This document shows positions 43,197 through 52,926 of a DNA stretch of 64,000 nt, piece by piece. The translations under genes and the position numbers were made by a program. This stretch comes from Gallibacterium trehalosifermentans (lineage in GTDB: Bacteria; Pseudomonadota; Gammaproteobacteria; Enterobacterales; Pasteurellaceae). The DNA lies in assembly GCF_042433055.1 (NCBI RefSeq), contig NZ_JBHLWB010000004.1, positions 178,458-242,457 of the forward strand, read 5' to 3'. Numbering within the stretch: the stretch's first letter is position 1; the number at the start of each line of letters is the position of its first letter. A model generated the notes under the pieces. The model was given only the letters and a program-made list of their open reading frames with translations. It was not told where the DNA came from and did not search any database.

Positions 43197-46103
43197 ATGC
43201 AACTTTCGCAAGCACAACAACAACGCTTATTTGATCTATTACAAACGACAGAATACGCTGAACAATATTCCTTATCTTTCGATTTTTCCACTCTACCAGA
43301 TTCCTTAAAACAGATAGCCACAGCCATTTATTTTTCTGATTTTGTTGCTGATACTTTACAAAAATATCCGACTTTATTACAACAATGGTTAGTTAGCCTT
43401 CCACAATTTATAGAGTGTAATAATTATAAACAACGTTTAACGGAGAAACTCGCATCAGTAACTGATGAGAATGTGTTTTATCAAGTGTTGCGACAATTTC
43501 GCCATCAGGAAATGGCTAAATTAAGTTTTTGTCAAAGTCTAAATTTAGCATCAGTTGAACAGATCTTCCGCCAACTTTCAGCATTAGCAGAAGCGATTAT
43601 TATTGTAACGAAAGATTGGTTATATCAGAAGCTGTGCAGTGAATTAGGCACACCAACGAATGCAGAGGGTGAAGCTCAACAGCTTATTATTTTAGGTATG
43701 GGAAAATTAGGTGGCAGAGAACTAAATTTTTCCTCTGATATTGATCTGATTTTTACCTATCCAGATCATGGCGAAACCGTAGGGGCAAGACGCAGTATTG
43801 ATAATGGGCAGTTTTTTGTGCGTTTAGGACAACGTTTTATCAAAGCATTAGAACAACAAACTATAGATGGCTTTGTCTATCGAGTTGATATGCGTTTACG
43901 TCCATTTGGTGAGGCAGGGGCATTGGCTTTAAGTTTTGCTGCAATGGAAGATTATTATCAAGAGCAAGGGCGAGATTGGGAACGTTATGCGATGATTAAA
44001 GCGCGGATTATGGGAGAAGATAGCCAAAATATTAATCATCGTTACTTGAATCAGTTATTAAGACCTTTTGTTTATCGTCGCTATATTGATTTTAGTGCAA
44101 TCCAATCATTGCGAGATATGAAACAAAAAATTAATGCTGAAGTTCGTCGCCGTGGCTTAGTCGATAATATTAAATTAGGTGCGGGTGGGATTCGGGAAAT
44201 TGAATTTATTGTACAAGTATTCCAGCTTATCCGTGGAGGTCGAGAAAAAAGTTTACAACAACGAGAGTTGTTGTTGATTTTACCTAAATTAGTTGAATTA
44301 GATTTATTGACACAATTAGAAGTTACTCAGTTATCGCAAGCCTATCTCTTTTTACGCAGAGTAGAAAATGTCTTACAAGCGATTAATGATCAACAAACCC
44401 AGCTACTACCAACCAATGAGCAAGATCGACAACGATTAGTAGAGGCTTGCCGAGCCTTTACCTATTTTAATCAACAAGGGCAGTTGGTAACGCTTGAATA
44501 CCCAATTTGTGATTGGCAAAGTTTCTATCAGGTACTGACTCAACATCAACAGAATGTTCGGGAAGTTTTTCATCATCTTATTGGTAGTGAAGATGAAAAA
44601 GATGAAGCGAGTAATAGTGAGTGGCAGGATTTTCTCGGGATTAGTTTTAACTATCAAGATGTGATGACGCTATTGCATAAATTAGCCATTACAGAAGCAG
44701 AACAGATTGCAGAAAATCTTTGGCAATTTAAACAGGAGATGCTACGCAAATCGATTGGTGTACGAGGGCGAGATGTATTAGAACAATTATTGCCAACATT
44801 AATTGATGAAATGTTAGCAATGGAACACGCTGTGGTATTAGTACCACGCATTCTAGAAATTATTGGACGTATTGCGACACGGACGACTTATTTGGAATTG
44901 CTGCGGGAAAATCCAAATTCACGGACATTATTGATGAAACTGTGTAGTGCATCTCCGTTTGTCGCTCGCCAAATTGCTGATTATCCATTGTTATTGGACG
45001 AGTTGCTAAATCCAAATACCTTATTATCACCACCACCATTTAGTCAATACCAAGCTGAATTAGAACATTACCTGTTGCGTGTACCGCAAGAAGATGAAGA
45101 ACAGATGATTGATGTATTGCGCCAATTCAAACTAGCAACGCAATTACGGGTTGCGGCGGCTGATATTTTAGGGGCATTGCCAGTGATGAAAGTAAGCGAT
45201 CATCTGACGTATTTAGCGGAAGCAATTATCGCCAGTGTAGTGAATTTAGCGTGGCGACAAGTTACGCAACGCTTTGGTACGCCTGATCATCTTCAAGCAG
45301 ATGAAAAGCGTTTTTTGGTGGTTGGTTATGGCAAGTTAGGTGGGATTGAATTGGGGTATAAATCTGATCTTGATTTAGTATTTCTATATGATGCTCCAAT
45401 GAATGGGCAGACTGTGGGGGGCAAGCGTAGTATTGATAGTGGACAATTTTATTTACGTCTAGCCCAGAAAATTAATAGTATTTTTAATATTAATACTAAT
45501 TCAGGGATCTTATATGAAGTTGATATGCGGTTGCGCCCTTCAGGCAGTGCAGGGTTATTGGTAAGTTCGATTAATGCATTTAAGGATTATCAACAACATG
45601 AAGCGTGGACATGGGAAAAGCAAGCATTAGTACGAGCCAGACCAGTATATGGTGAAGCAGAAATGCAACAACGTTTTACACAGATTCGCCACGAAGTATT
45701 ATCTGCACCGCAGGAGAAAGACATGCTAAAAGTTGAAGTGCGTGAAATGCGAGAAAAAATGTATGAACATTTATCGCATACCCCAACAGGCTATTTTGAT
45801 ATTAAGAAAGATCGTGGGGGAATTACGGATATTGAATTTATTGCGCAATATTTGATGTTAGCAAATGCAATGGATATTCCTGAGTTAACTACTTGGTCAG
45901 ATAATGTGCGAATTTTTGAGGATATGGTGAAATATCAAGTTATTATTCCTGAAGTCGGTAAACGATTGACCGAGATTTATGTGGAATTACGCAATCATAT
46001 TCATCATTTAAATTTAGCAGGGAAAAACTCTGTAGTTGAAGAGGCTGAATTTGCAGAGAGACGAACGTTTATCAGGCAAGTATGGCAACAGTTGTTTAAT
46101 TAG
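43197..46103 (+). CDS. glnE: Bifunctional glutamine synthetase adenylyltransferase/adenylyl-removing enzyme
   Basis: Controls glutamine synthetase by adding or removing AMP under PII signalling. The 968-aa protein has two nucleotidyltransferase domains with G-[MY]-GKLGG motifs: GMGKLGGRELNFSSDIDL in the N-terminal (deadenylylating) half and GYGKLGGIELGYKSDLDL in the C-terminal (adenylylating) half, linked by the regulatory helical region with GAGGIREIEF. E. coli GlnE is 946 aa. ATG 43197 has AAGGA seven bases upstream; the frame is open to a GTG 10 codons earlier, which is rejected. A 266-base gap follows. Confidence 0.97.
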   Translation: MQLSQAQQQRLFDLLQTTEYAEQYSLSFDFSTLPDSLKQIATAIYFSDFVADTLQKYPTLLQQWLVSLPQFIECNNYKQRLTEKLASVTDENVFYQVLRQFRHQEMAKLSFCQSLNLASVEQIFRQLSALAEAIIIVTKDWLYQKLCSELGTPTNAEGEAQQLIILGMGKLGGRELNFSSDIDLIFTYPDHGETVGARRSIDNGQFFVRLGQRFIKALEQQTIDGFVYRVDMRLRPFGEAGALALSFAAMEDYYQEQGRDWERYAMIKARIMGEDSQNINHRYLNQLLRPFVYRRYIDFSAIQSLRDMKQKINAEVRRRGLVDNIKLGAGGIREIEFIVQVFQLIRGGREKSLQQRELLLILPKLVELDLLTQLEVTQLSQAYLFLRRVENVLQAINDQQTQLLPTNEQDRQRLVEACRAFTYFNQQGQLVTLEYPICDWQSFYQVLTQHQQNVREVFHHLIGSEDEKDEASNSEWQDFLGISFNYQDVMTLLHKLAITEAEQIAENLWQFKQEMLRKSIGVRGRDVLEQLLPTLIDEMLAMEHAVVLVPRILEIIGRIATRTTYLELLRENPNSRTLLMKLCSASPFVARQIADYPLLLDELLNPNTLLSPPPFSQYQAELEHYLLRVPQEDEEQMIDVLRQFKLATQLRVAAADILGALPVMKVSDHLTYLAEAIIASVVNLAWRQVTQRFGTPDHLQADEKRFLVVGYGKLGGIELGYKSDLDLVFLYDAPMNGQTVGGKRSIDSGQFYLRLAQKINSIFNINTNSGILYEVDMRLRPSGSAGLLVSSINAFKDYQQHEAWTWEKQALVRARPVYGEAEMQQRFTQIRHEVLSAPQEKDMLKVEVREMREKMYEHLSHTPTGYFDIKKDRGGITDIEFIAQYLMLANAMDIPELTTWSDNVRIFEDMVKYQVIIPEVGKRLTEIYVELRNHIHHLNLAGKNSVVEEAEFAERRTFIRQVWQQLFN

Positions 46104-46369
46104 TTTTTGTATATAGTATAAAAATAGTTAAACATTCTGTTGAGAGGCTTATCATAAAAGGCTTTAGTGGTATTTCTAGAAAAATAACAAATAGTCTAAA
46201 AGCGATGTGAATATAATCAAAAGGAATGATGAATATTTTATTGATATAACTCTAGTATTGGTAGTAATTAGTATTTAACTGAGAAGTACGACGGGATTTT
46301 TTTGTTTTGCCAACTAGATAAATCTATTAAAATAACGGGCAATATTATTTAGCTAATGAAGGAAGAAAA
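46104..46369. other. A+T-rich gap between glnE and hldD without a recognised feature
   Basis: No frame with homology, no strong terminator hairpin and no tRNA were found in these 266 bases. Short TATAGT and TATAAA words lie just after the glnE stop, and a run of seven T at 46298-46304 is not preceded by a clear stem. It presumably contains the hldD promoter and may encode a small RNA, but nothing supports a specific call. Confidence 0.5.
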
Positions 46370-47293
46370 ATGATTATTGTAACAGGTGGTGCAGGTTTTA
46401 TTGGTAGCAATATTGTTAAAGCACTCAATAATTTAGGTCGTAAAGATATTTTAGTTGTAGATAATTTAACTGATGGAACTAAGTTTGCTAATTTAGCCGA
46501 TTTAGATATTGCAGATTACTGTGATAAAGAGGATTTTATTGCGTCTATTATCGCAGGTGATGATCTTGGTGAAATTGATGCGGTATTCCATGAAGGGGCG
46601 TGTTCAGCGACAACGGAATGGAATGGAAAATATATGATGCAAAATAACTATGAATATTCAAAAGAGTTATTGCATTACTGTTTAGATCGTCAAATTCCTT
46701 TCTTATATGCCTCATCTGCTGCCACTTATGGCGATCGTTTAGAATTTGTTGAAGAACGCCAATTTGAACACCCACTTAATGTTTATGGGTATTCAAAATT
46801 TTTATTTGACCAATATGTACGCCAAATTTTACCTGAAGCACAATCGCCAGTATGTGGCTTCCGTTATTTCAATGTTTATGGACCGCGTGAAAATCATAAA
46901 GGCAGTATGGCGAGCGTGGCATTCCATTTAAATAATCAAATACTAAAAGGTGAAAATCCAAAACTCTTTGAGGGAAGCGAACATTTCCGCCGTGATTTTG
47001 TGTATGTTGGTGATGTGGCAGCGGTGAATATTTGGTGTTGGCAACATGGTATTTCAGGTATTTTCAACTGTGGTACTGGCAATGCAGAAAGTTTTGCAGA
47101 AGTAGCGAAAGCCGTAGTGAAATATCATGGTAAAGGCGAAGTAGAAACCATTCCATTCCCAGAGCATTTAAAGAGCCGTTATCAAGAATATACGCAAGCA
47201 GATTTAACAAAATTACGTGCAACAGGGTATGACAAGCCATTCAAAAAAGTGGCTGAAGGTGTTGCAGAATATATGGCGTGGTTAAATAAATAA
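46370..47293 (+). CDS. hldD: ADP-L-glycero-D-manno-heptose-6-epimerase
   Basis: Last step in making the ADP-heptose precursor of the LPS inner core. The 307-aa short-chain dehydrogenase-like protein has the Rossmann motif VTGGAGFIGSN, the SSAATYGD and catalytic YGYSKFLFDQ (YxxxK) motifs, and RYFNVYGPRENHKG. Length is three residues short of E. coli HldD. waaF follows 11 bases later, and gmhB, another heptose pathway gene, lies at 63.3 kb. GAAGGAAG lies seven bases before the ATG. Confidence 0.98.
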   Translation: MIIVTGGAGFIGSNIVKALNNLGRKDILVVDNLTDGTKFANLADLDIADYCDKEDFIASIIAGDDLGEIDAVFHEGACSATTEWNGKYMMQNNYEYSKELLHYCLDRQIPFLYASSAATYGDRLEFVEERQFEHPLNVYGYSKFLFDQYVRQILPEAQSPVCGFRYFNVYGPRENHKGSMASVAFHLNNQILKGENPKLFEGSEHFRRDFVYVGDVAAVNIWCWQHGISGIFNCGTGNAESFAEVAKAVVKYHGKGEVETIPFPEHLKSRYQEYTQADLTKLRATGYDKPFKKVAEGVAEYMAWLNK

Positions 47294-47304
47294 TTGATAA
47301 TTCG

Positions 47305-48342
47305 ATGAAAATTTTAGTGATTGGTCCATCTTGGGTCGGCGACATGATGATGTCGCATAGCTTATATCAAATTTTAAAACAACGTTATCCTGATTGTGAA
47401 ATTGATGTTTTAGCGCCAAATTGGTGTCGAGCATTGTTATCGAGAATGCCTGAAGTAAATCAGGCATTAGCTATGCCAATAGGACATGGTGAATTTAATC
47501 TCAGTAAACGTTATCAAATTGGTAAAGCATTACGAGGTCAATATGATTTAGCGATTGTATTACCAAATTCGTTGAAATCTGCGTTTATTCCATTATTTGC
47601 AAAGATCCCATTACGTCGAGGTTGGAAGGGAGAAAGTCGCTATTGGTTATTAAATGATTTACGCAGTAATAAACGTGAGTACCCTTTGATGGTACAACGT
47701 TATATTGCGCTAGCTTTTGATAAAGGGACTATTCCAGCAGCGAAAGATCTTCCCTTACCTTATCCTTATTTACAAACCGATTTACATCAAGTACAGGAAA
47801 CACTGCGTGAATTTACGGCACGTTTTCAAATTGATACTGAACGTGAAATTATCGGTTTTTGCCCTGGGGCTGAGTTTGGTCCAGCAAAGCGTTGGCCACA
47901 TTATCATTATGCTAATTTAGCTCAACAGCTCATTGAACGAGGACAACAAGTCTGCTTATTTGGATCGGCTAAAGATCATCAAGTTGGTGAAGAAATTCGG
48001 GCAAGTTTACCAGCAGAGTGTCAACGTTATTGTATTAATTTAGCAGGGGGGACTTCGCTACCGCAGGCGATAGATTTAATCGCAAGCTGCACAGCAGTGG
48101 TAAGTAATGATTCTGGATTAATGCATATTGCAGCGGCATTAAAACGCCCATTAGTTGCTGTTTATGGTCCGACAAGTCCTGAATATACGCCACCATTAGC
48201 TGAAAAAGTAAAAATTATTCGCCTAATTAGCGGTGGGTTGATTAAGGTTCGTAAAAGTAAGGATAGTGAACAAGGGTATCATCAATCATTAATTGATATT
48301 CAGCCTGAAATGGTGTTAGCGGCGTTAGATGAACTTCGCTAA
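47305..48342 (+). CDS. waaF: ADP-heptose--LPS heptosyltransferase II
   Basis: Adds the second heptose of the LPS inner core at the inner face of the inner membrane (glycosyltransferase family 9). The 345-aa product has ILVIGPSWVGDMMMSHSLY, the acceptor-side ALPNSLKS-like segment (VLPNSLKSAF), GFCPGAEFGPAKRWP and the donor-site VSNDSGLMHIAAAL. Length is close to E. coli WaaF (348 aa). It forms an operon with hldD and is followed by a terminator. Confidence 0.97.
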   Translation: MKILVIGPSWVGDMMMSHSLYQILKQRYPDCEIDVLAPNWCRALLSRMPEVNQALAMPIGHGEFNLSKRYQIGKALRGQYDLAIVLPNSLKSAFIPLFAKIPLRRGWKGESRYWLLNDLRSNKREYPLMVQRYIALAFDKGTIPAAKDLPLPYPYLQTDLHQVQETLREFTARFQIDTEREIIGFCPGAEFGPAKRWPHYHYANLAQQLIERGQQVCLFGSAKDHQVGEEIRASLPAECQRYCINLAGGTSLPQAIDLIASCTAVVSNDSGLMHIAAALKRPLVAVYGPTSPEYTPPLAEKVKIIRLISGGLIKVRKSKDSEQGYHQSLIDIQPEMVLAALDELR

Positions 48343-48364
48343 ATAGAGTCTTGTTGTTAAAGTG

Positions 48365-48400
48365 AATGGGTAAATTCTGTGAATAGCAGATTTATCCATT
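48365..48400 (+). terminator. Terminator after waaF
   Basis: AATGGGTAAATTCTG (48365-48379) pairs with CAGATTTATCCATT (48387-48400) with one G-U pair and a one-base bulge, followed by ATTTTTTAC. Confidence 0.8.
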
Positions 48401-48466
48401 ATTTTTTACTGAATAAAAAAGAATGCCTTATTAGCATCGTAATGCTATTTATCGGAGGATTTTACA

Positions 48467-49582
48467 TTGTTACGTTATGTTATCACGTTTAGTCTAGTAC
48501 TAATCGTATTACAGTTATTAATATTTATCTGGGTAAAAGCTTTTGATTGGCTAATGATGAATAAACCAGTCGTTGCACAATATAAACGCAAATTCGTGTG
48601 GATAAATTACCTTGTTATTAATGGTTTAATTGTCTTTTCGTTATTGCGTGTCATTCCAAATGGGTTTCGCTATTCAGCCTTGCTGTTAACAGCTTTGTGG
48701 TATGTTACGTTGACAACGATAGTGTTGTATTTGATTAAAAAAGTTATTTCTATTTGGCAAGTAAAATTTACGGACTACCCTTTATTGAGTCGAGGAATAG
48801 CGTTAATAATTTTATTTGGATTATTTGGTGTTAGCGTTTATCAGGCTTATGTACCACAAGTAACACATTATGCGGTCAAGATTGATAAACAAATAGCGCC
48901 CTTGCGTATTGGTGTCGCGAGTGATCTCCATTTGGGGCGGTTATTTGGTGCTAAACAATTAGAAAAATTACAGCAGATTTTTGCACAAGAGAATGTCGAT
49001 ATGGTGTTATTACCTGGTGATATTATAGATGATAACCTTGAGGCATATTTTGCGGAGAATATGCAACCTTATTTCGCAAAATTATCTGCTCCATTAGGGG
49101 TATATGCTACACTCGGTAATCATGATTTTTTTCAACAACCCGCACAAATAGCGAATGAAATTAGACGTGAAGGTACCTACTTACTTACAGATCAAGCAGT
49201 GGTAGTATCAGATCGTGTTATTGTCGTTGGACGCAATGATGAAATGGATCGTCAACGCCAGCCGATAGAAAAGATTTTATCAACGATATCAATGAACGAA
49301 CGTAAAACACTCCCTATTTTATTGTTGGATCATCGTCCAGCTTCTATTGAAGAAAATGCTAGAGTAGGTGCAGATATTCAAGTTTCTGGTCATGTGCATA
49401 ATGGGCAAATCTTTCCTGGTAATCTGATTGCGAAATTTGTTTATCCATTAAGTTATGGTTACCAGCAGTTTGCGCAAATGCATACTTTTGTAACCTCTGG
49501 CTATGGTTTTTGGGGCGTACCATTTCGACTTGGTTCACGTTCGGAAGTAATGATTATTGATATATCAAGTAAAGAGAATTAA
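48467..49582 (+). CDS. Membrane-anchored metallophosphoesterase (YaeI/YkuE-like)
   Basis: The 371-aa protein has four hydrophobic segments in its first 130 residues and a calcineurin-like phosphoesterase domain after about 145. All metal-site motifs are present: SDLHLG, PGDIID, LGNHDFF, a LLDHRP loop and GHVHNGQ. In E. coli the related YaeI has phosphodiesterase activity and B. subtilis YkuE binds the wall; the substrate of this version is unknown. The start is TTG with GGAGG eight bases before it. It has its own leader after the waaF terminator, and yhiN follows 3 bases after its stop. Confidence 0.85.
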   Translation: MLRYVITFSLVLIVLQLLIFIWVKAFDWLMMNKPVVAQYKRKFVWINYLVINGLIVFSLLRVIPNGFRYSALLLTALWYVTLTTIVLYLIKKVISIWQVKFTDYPLLSRGIALIILFGLFGVSVYQAYVPQVTHYAVKIDKQIAPLRIGVASDLHLGRLFGAKQLEKLQQIFAQENVDMVLLPGDIIDDNLEAYFAENMQPYFAKLSAPLGVYATLGNHDFFQQPAQIANEIRREGTYLLTDQAVVVSDRVIVVGRNDEMDRQRQPIEKILSTISMNERKTLPILLLDHRPASIEENARVGADIQVSGHVHNGQIFPGNLIAKFVYPLSYGYQQFAQMHTFVTSGYGFWGVPFRLGSRSEVMIIDISSKEN

Positions 49583-49585
49583 TCA

Positions 49586-50779
49586 ATGCAACATTATGAT
49601 GTGATCATTATTGGTGCAGGTGCTGCAGGCTTATTTTGTGCTGCACAACTTGGGCAGCAAGGAAAGTCTGTATTGGTGTTAGATAATGGCAAAAAAGCGG
49701 GTAGAAAAATCCTGATGTCTGGTGGTGGATATTGTAATTTTACGAATTTAGAGGTGAGTGCAGTCAATTACTTATCGCAAAATCCTCATTTTGTAAAATC
49801 GGCATTAGCCCGTTATACCCAATGGGATTTCATTGCCTTAGTAGCGAAATATGGTATCAATTATCACGAAAAAGAGGCAGGGCAACTATTTACTGATGAG
49901 GGTTCTGAACAGATTGTTGCTATGTTGTTGCAAGAATGCCAGCTTGGTAAAGTTGAGATTCGATTGCAAACAAACATTGAATCAGTGCAAAAAATGGATA
50001 AGCATTTTGTGCTAGAACTGACCAATAAAAATGTTTTTCAGGCAAATAATGTTGTGGTAGCGACAGGTGGACTATCGATGCCGAAATTAGGGGCAACAGC
50101 ATTTGGCTATCAACTTGCAGAACAGTTTGGATTGAGTATCGTTCCGCCAAGAGCTTCATTAGTACCTTTTACTTACTTGGAACAAGATAAAGTTCTTGGT
50201 GTATTATCAGGTATTTCTTTACCAATTACAGTAACGGCAAAAAATGGCAAATGTTTTAGTAATGCACTGTTATTTACTCATCGAGGACTTTCTGGACCAG
50301 CAATTTTGCAAATTTCTAATTATTGGCAACCAACAGAATCGGTGGAAATTGATTTATTACCAAGTTGTGATTTAGCGGAATATTTATGGGAATTAAGGCA
50401 AACCTCACCTAAATTGCAATTATGTACTGCTTTACAGCGGTTGTTGCCAAATAAAGTAGTTGATGTTTTTTGGCAACGTTTAGGGATTAAAGAGATTGTT
50501 TTAGCGGATCTAAGTAAATCAGTCGTTGCTACTTTAGTGCAGACATTCCAACATTGGCAATTTATGCCGAATGGAACAGAGGGGTATCGTACCGCAGAGG
50601 TAACGTTTGGTGGGGTGGATACACAACATATTTCTTCTAAAACAATGGAAGTACAGGGGGTTAAAGGACTCTACTTTATCGGTGAGGTCTTAGATGTAAC
50701 TGGGTGGTTAGGTGGCTATAATTTTCAATGGGCTTGGAGTTCTGCTTATGCGTGTGCAACAGCAATTAGCCAAAATTAA
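49586..50779 (+). CDS. yhiN: HI0933/YhiN-family FAD-dependent oxidoreductase
   Basis: A 397-aa flavoprotein with the FAD-binding dinucleotide motif VIIGAGAAGLFCA at the N-terminus, the family-specific GRKILMSGGGYCNFTN, VVATGGLSMPKLGATAFGY and C-terminal GEVLDVTGWLGGYNFQWAW. Family members are called HI0933-like or BaiN-like; the E. coli protein YhiN has no firmly known substrate. It is coupled to the phosphoesterase gene (3-base gap). Its TAA stop overlaps the yejM stop on the other strand, so neither gene has a terminator between them. Confidence 0.93.
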   Translation: MQHYDVIIIGAGAAGLFCAAQLGQQGKSVLVLDNGKKAGRKILMSGGGYCNFTNLEVSAVNYLSQNPHFVKSALARYTQWDFIALVAKYGINYHEKEAGQLFTDEGSEQIVAMLLQECQLGKVEIRLQTNIESVQKMDKHFVLELTNKNVFQANNVVVATGGLSMPKLGATAFGYQLAEQFGLSIVPPRASLVPFTYLEQDKVLGVLSGISLPITVTAKNGKCFSNALLFTHRGLSGPAILQISNYWQPTESVEIDLLPSCDLAEYLWELRQTSPKLQLCTALQRLLPNKVVDVFWQRLGIKEIVLADLSKSVVATLVQTFQHWQFMPNGTEGYRTAEVTFGGVDTQHISSKTMEVQGVKGLYFIGEVLDVTGWLGGYNFQWAWSSAYACATAISQN

Positions 50780-52557
50780 TGTTCAGTAAAAGAACGTATT
50801 TCACTAAAAGCGGCTAAGAATAGACCTAATGGTGGACGTGCAGAGTTTTGTTGTTGATAGGCAGCATTGAATTTCTTATAGTTACCGTATTTATCAATTT
50901 GATATTGTACGCCATCATTATCAATAATAACTGTCCAACGGGCATTGGCACTTAATGTCCACTTGTCTTGATTTGCTTTATCTGAAAAGAGATTGTTACC
51001 TAATGCAAAATCACTTACTGGATTTTCAGCTTTAAAAATATGCTTTAATAGAGTTGGTGCGATATCTAAATTGCTGCTTAGGTAAGTTTGTTGTTCTGCT
51101 GCTTTCTCATGCCAATGAATAAATAGCGGGACTTTAATTTTTTCTGGTGAAAAATTAGACAAATCTTCATTTTCACTAAAACCATTATCAGCGGTAACAA
51201 TAATCAGAGTATTATCGTACTGCTGGTTTTGTTTTAGGGTATCTATTAACTCGGCAAAGGCTTGATCAACTTGTAATAAATTTTGTGAATATTGATAAAT
51301 AGAAATGCTATCTGTTGTATTTTTTTGCGTATTTTTGTGTTGTTGAATAGTTGTCAGAGATAGATCAATAAAGCTAAACCAAGGTTTAGTTTCAATCTTT
51401 TGCTGTTGAGCATACCATATTTGCCATTGTTTAACGGCAGTAATATTATTGGCGGTATATTGCTTTTCAGTTTTATCAAATAACACGGAAAAGAGTGGTT
51501 GAGCATTTTTTTGTGTGAGTTGTGCTTGGATTGTGTAATTTAATTCATGCAAACGCTTGAGTAAGACAGGTTGTGTTTTACTAAATAAGATACTATCCAA
51601 ATAATTGCCAGGTAAACCATAAAATAAACCAACTAAACCTGCTTGTGCTTGATTACTACTGCTGTAATTTTGCTGAAAATTAATGGTTTGTTGTGCAAAT
51701 TGCGATAAGGCTGGTGTTGTTGTTTCCGAAATAGCTGCTGTGTGTAAACCCGAAAGATTAATTAAAAGAATATTTGGCATTTGTTCAGTTGCAGCATATC
51801 TAATAGTACGTTTTGGATAATCAAGATAACGTGCATCAGCACGTCCGCTACTTGTTAATATTTCTTGATAACTTTCTGCATCTAATAGCTCATTTTTCTC
51901 TAAAAATTTCCTTGCTGTCATTGGATAAGAGAGCGGAAGATTAGAACGTTGTGCTGTAATGGGACGATAAAATGTTGCATCTGCCCACGCATAAATGAGG
52001 TGCATAGCGATAAAAGCGAGTAAAAAAGTATAAGAAATAGGCTTAATCCATTTTTGCCGTTCTAAACTACGGAATTTTTGCCATGACCAGCGTGAAAATA
52101 ACATTTGCAGCAACAGAATAATTGGCATTGGCGCAAAGAAAAGTTGCCAATCACGAGCTAACTCACCATTTTCTGGATTAATTACCAAATCCCAAACCAT
52201 TGAAGTTAAGTGAATATAGAATCGTTTATAGATTTCGCTGTCAACGAGTAAAAGAGTAGTACAGAGCGTTGCTAAAATTACAGTAACGCCGCGAAAAGTA
52301 CGGTGATTTTTAATAATAAAACTCAGAGGAAAAATAATGAGTAGATAAAAGGCAAAAACAATAAAACTAAAATGCCCAATAATACTGATAAAAAAGTAAA
52401 TTTTGCCTAGTAGCGTATCTGGCCAATCAGAGAAAAAAGCATAACGTGATCCAATAATAAAAGCGATAATAATGTTAAAAAAAGCAAACCAATGTCCCCA
52501 CGAGATTTTTCTCGATAAGTCTTCGCGATCTTGTTGGGTGTAATGTAGCTTTAACAT
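50776..52557 (-). CDS. yejM: YejM/PbgA (LapC) inner-membrane alkaline-phosphatase-superfamily protein
   Basis: Inner-membrane regulator that senses periplasmic lipid A and tunes LpxC degradation through LapB/FtsH. The 593-aa protein has five N-terminal transmembrane segments (about 20-190) and a periplasmic sulfatase-like domain beginning around PNILLINLSGLH, with NYSSSNQAQAGLVGLFYGLPGNY, TADNGFSEN and IKVPLFIHWH. Metal ligands of true sulfatases are only partly kept, as in E. coli YejM, which is a sensor rather than an enzyme. It lies 12 bases after yejL on the minus strand, the standard yejL-yejM order, and is tail-to-tail with yhiN. Confidence 0.95.
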   Translation of the reverse strand: MLKLHYTQQDREDLSRKISWGHWFAFFNIIIAFIIGSRYAFFSDWPDTLLGKIYFFISIIGHFSFIVFAFYLLIIFPLSFIIKNHRTFRGVTVILATLCTTLLLVDSEIYKRFYIHLTSMVWDLVINPENGELARDWQLFFAPMPIILLLQMLFSRWSWQKFRSLERQKWIKPISYTFLLAFIAMHLIYAWADATFYRPITAQRSNLPLSYPMTARKFLEKNELLDAESYQEILTSSGRADARYLDYPKRTIRYAATEQMPNILLINLSGLHTAAISETTTPALSQFAQQTINFQQNYSSSNQAQAGLVGLFYGLPGNYLDSILFSKTQPVLLKRLHELNYTIQAQLTQKNAQPLFSVLFDKTEKQYTANNITAVKQWQIWYAQQQKIETKPWFSFIDLSLTTIQQHKNTQKNTTDSISIYQYSQNLLQVDQAFAELIDTLKQNQQYDNTLIIVTADNGFSENEDLSNFSPEKIKVPLFIHWHEKAAEQQTYLSSNLDIAPTLLKHIFKAENPVSDFALGNNLFSDKANQDKWTLSANARWTVIIDNDGVQYQIDKYGNYKKFNAAYQQQNSARPPLGLFLAAFSEIRSFTEH

Positions 52558-52569
52558 TATTGGTGCCGA

Positions 52570-52800
52570 TTAATGCTTTTTCTGGGCAGTTGCTAATGAA
52601 TTTAATAATGCTTCAGAGAATGCTTTTGCTAAAGGAAGGCGCTGAGACTCTTTCACACTGCTAAGTAATAAATTGCTTACCATATCACCTAAAACGATTA
52701 ATGATAAATCAACAGGTGCTTGATGTTTTTCTAATGTACTGATCATTTCATTCATTAGTGCTTCAATTTCTTTATTTGAATATTTAGAATGTGTCGCCAT
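52570..52800 (-). CDS. yejL: YejL, UPF0352 family protein
   Basis: A 76-aa cytosolic helical protein with the UPF0352 core SKYSNKEIEALMNEMI, a central APVDLSLIVLGDMVSNLL and a C-terminal FSEALLNSL. Its role is unknown. The position between divergent ndpA and yejM repeats the E. coli yejK-yejL-yejM block. Confidence 0.95.
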   Translation of the reverse strand: MATHSKYSNKEIEALMNEMISTLEKHQAPVDLSLIVLGDMVSNLLLSSVKESQRLPLAKAFSEALLNSLATAQKKH

Positions 52801-52926
52801 ACAAAAATTTTTATAAGATAAATGTGTTGCTTATCATATCAGATTTTTTCAGAAAATCGGGTAAAAATAATTGGGAAAATCTCCTATAATGAGCAAGATT
52901 TTAACAAATGTAATGTGAATATTATT

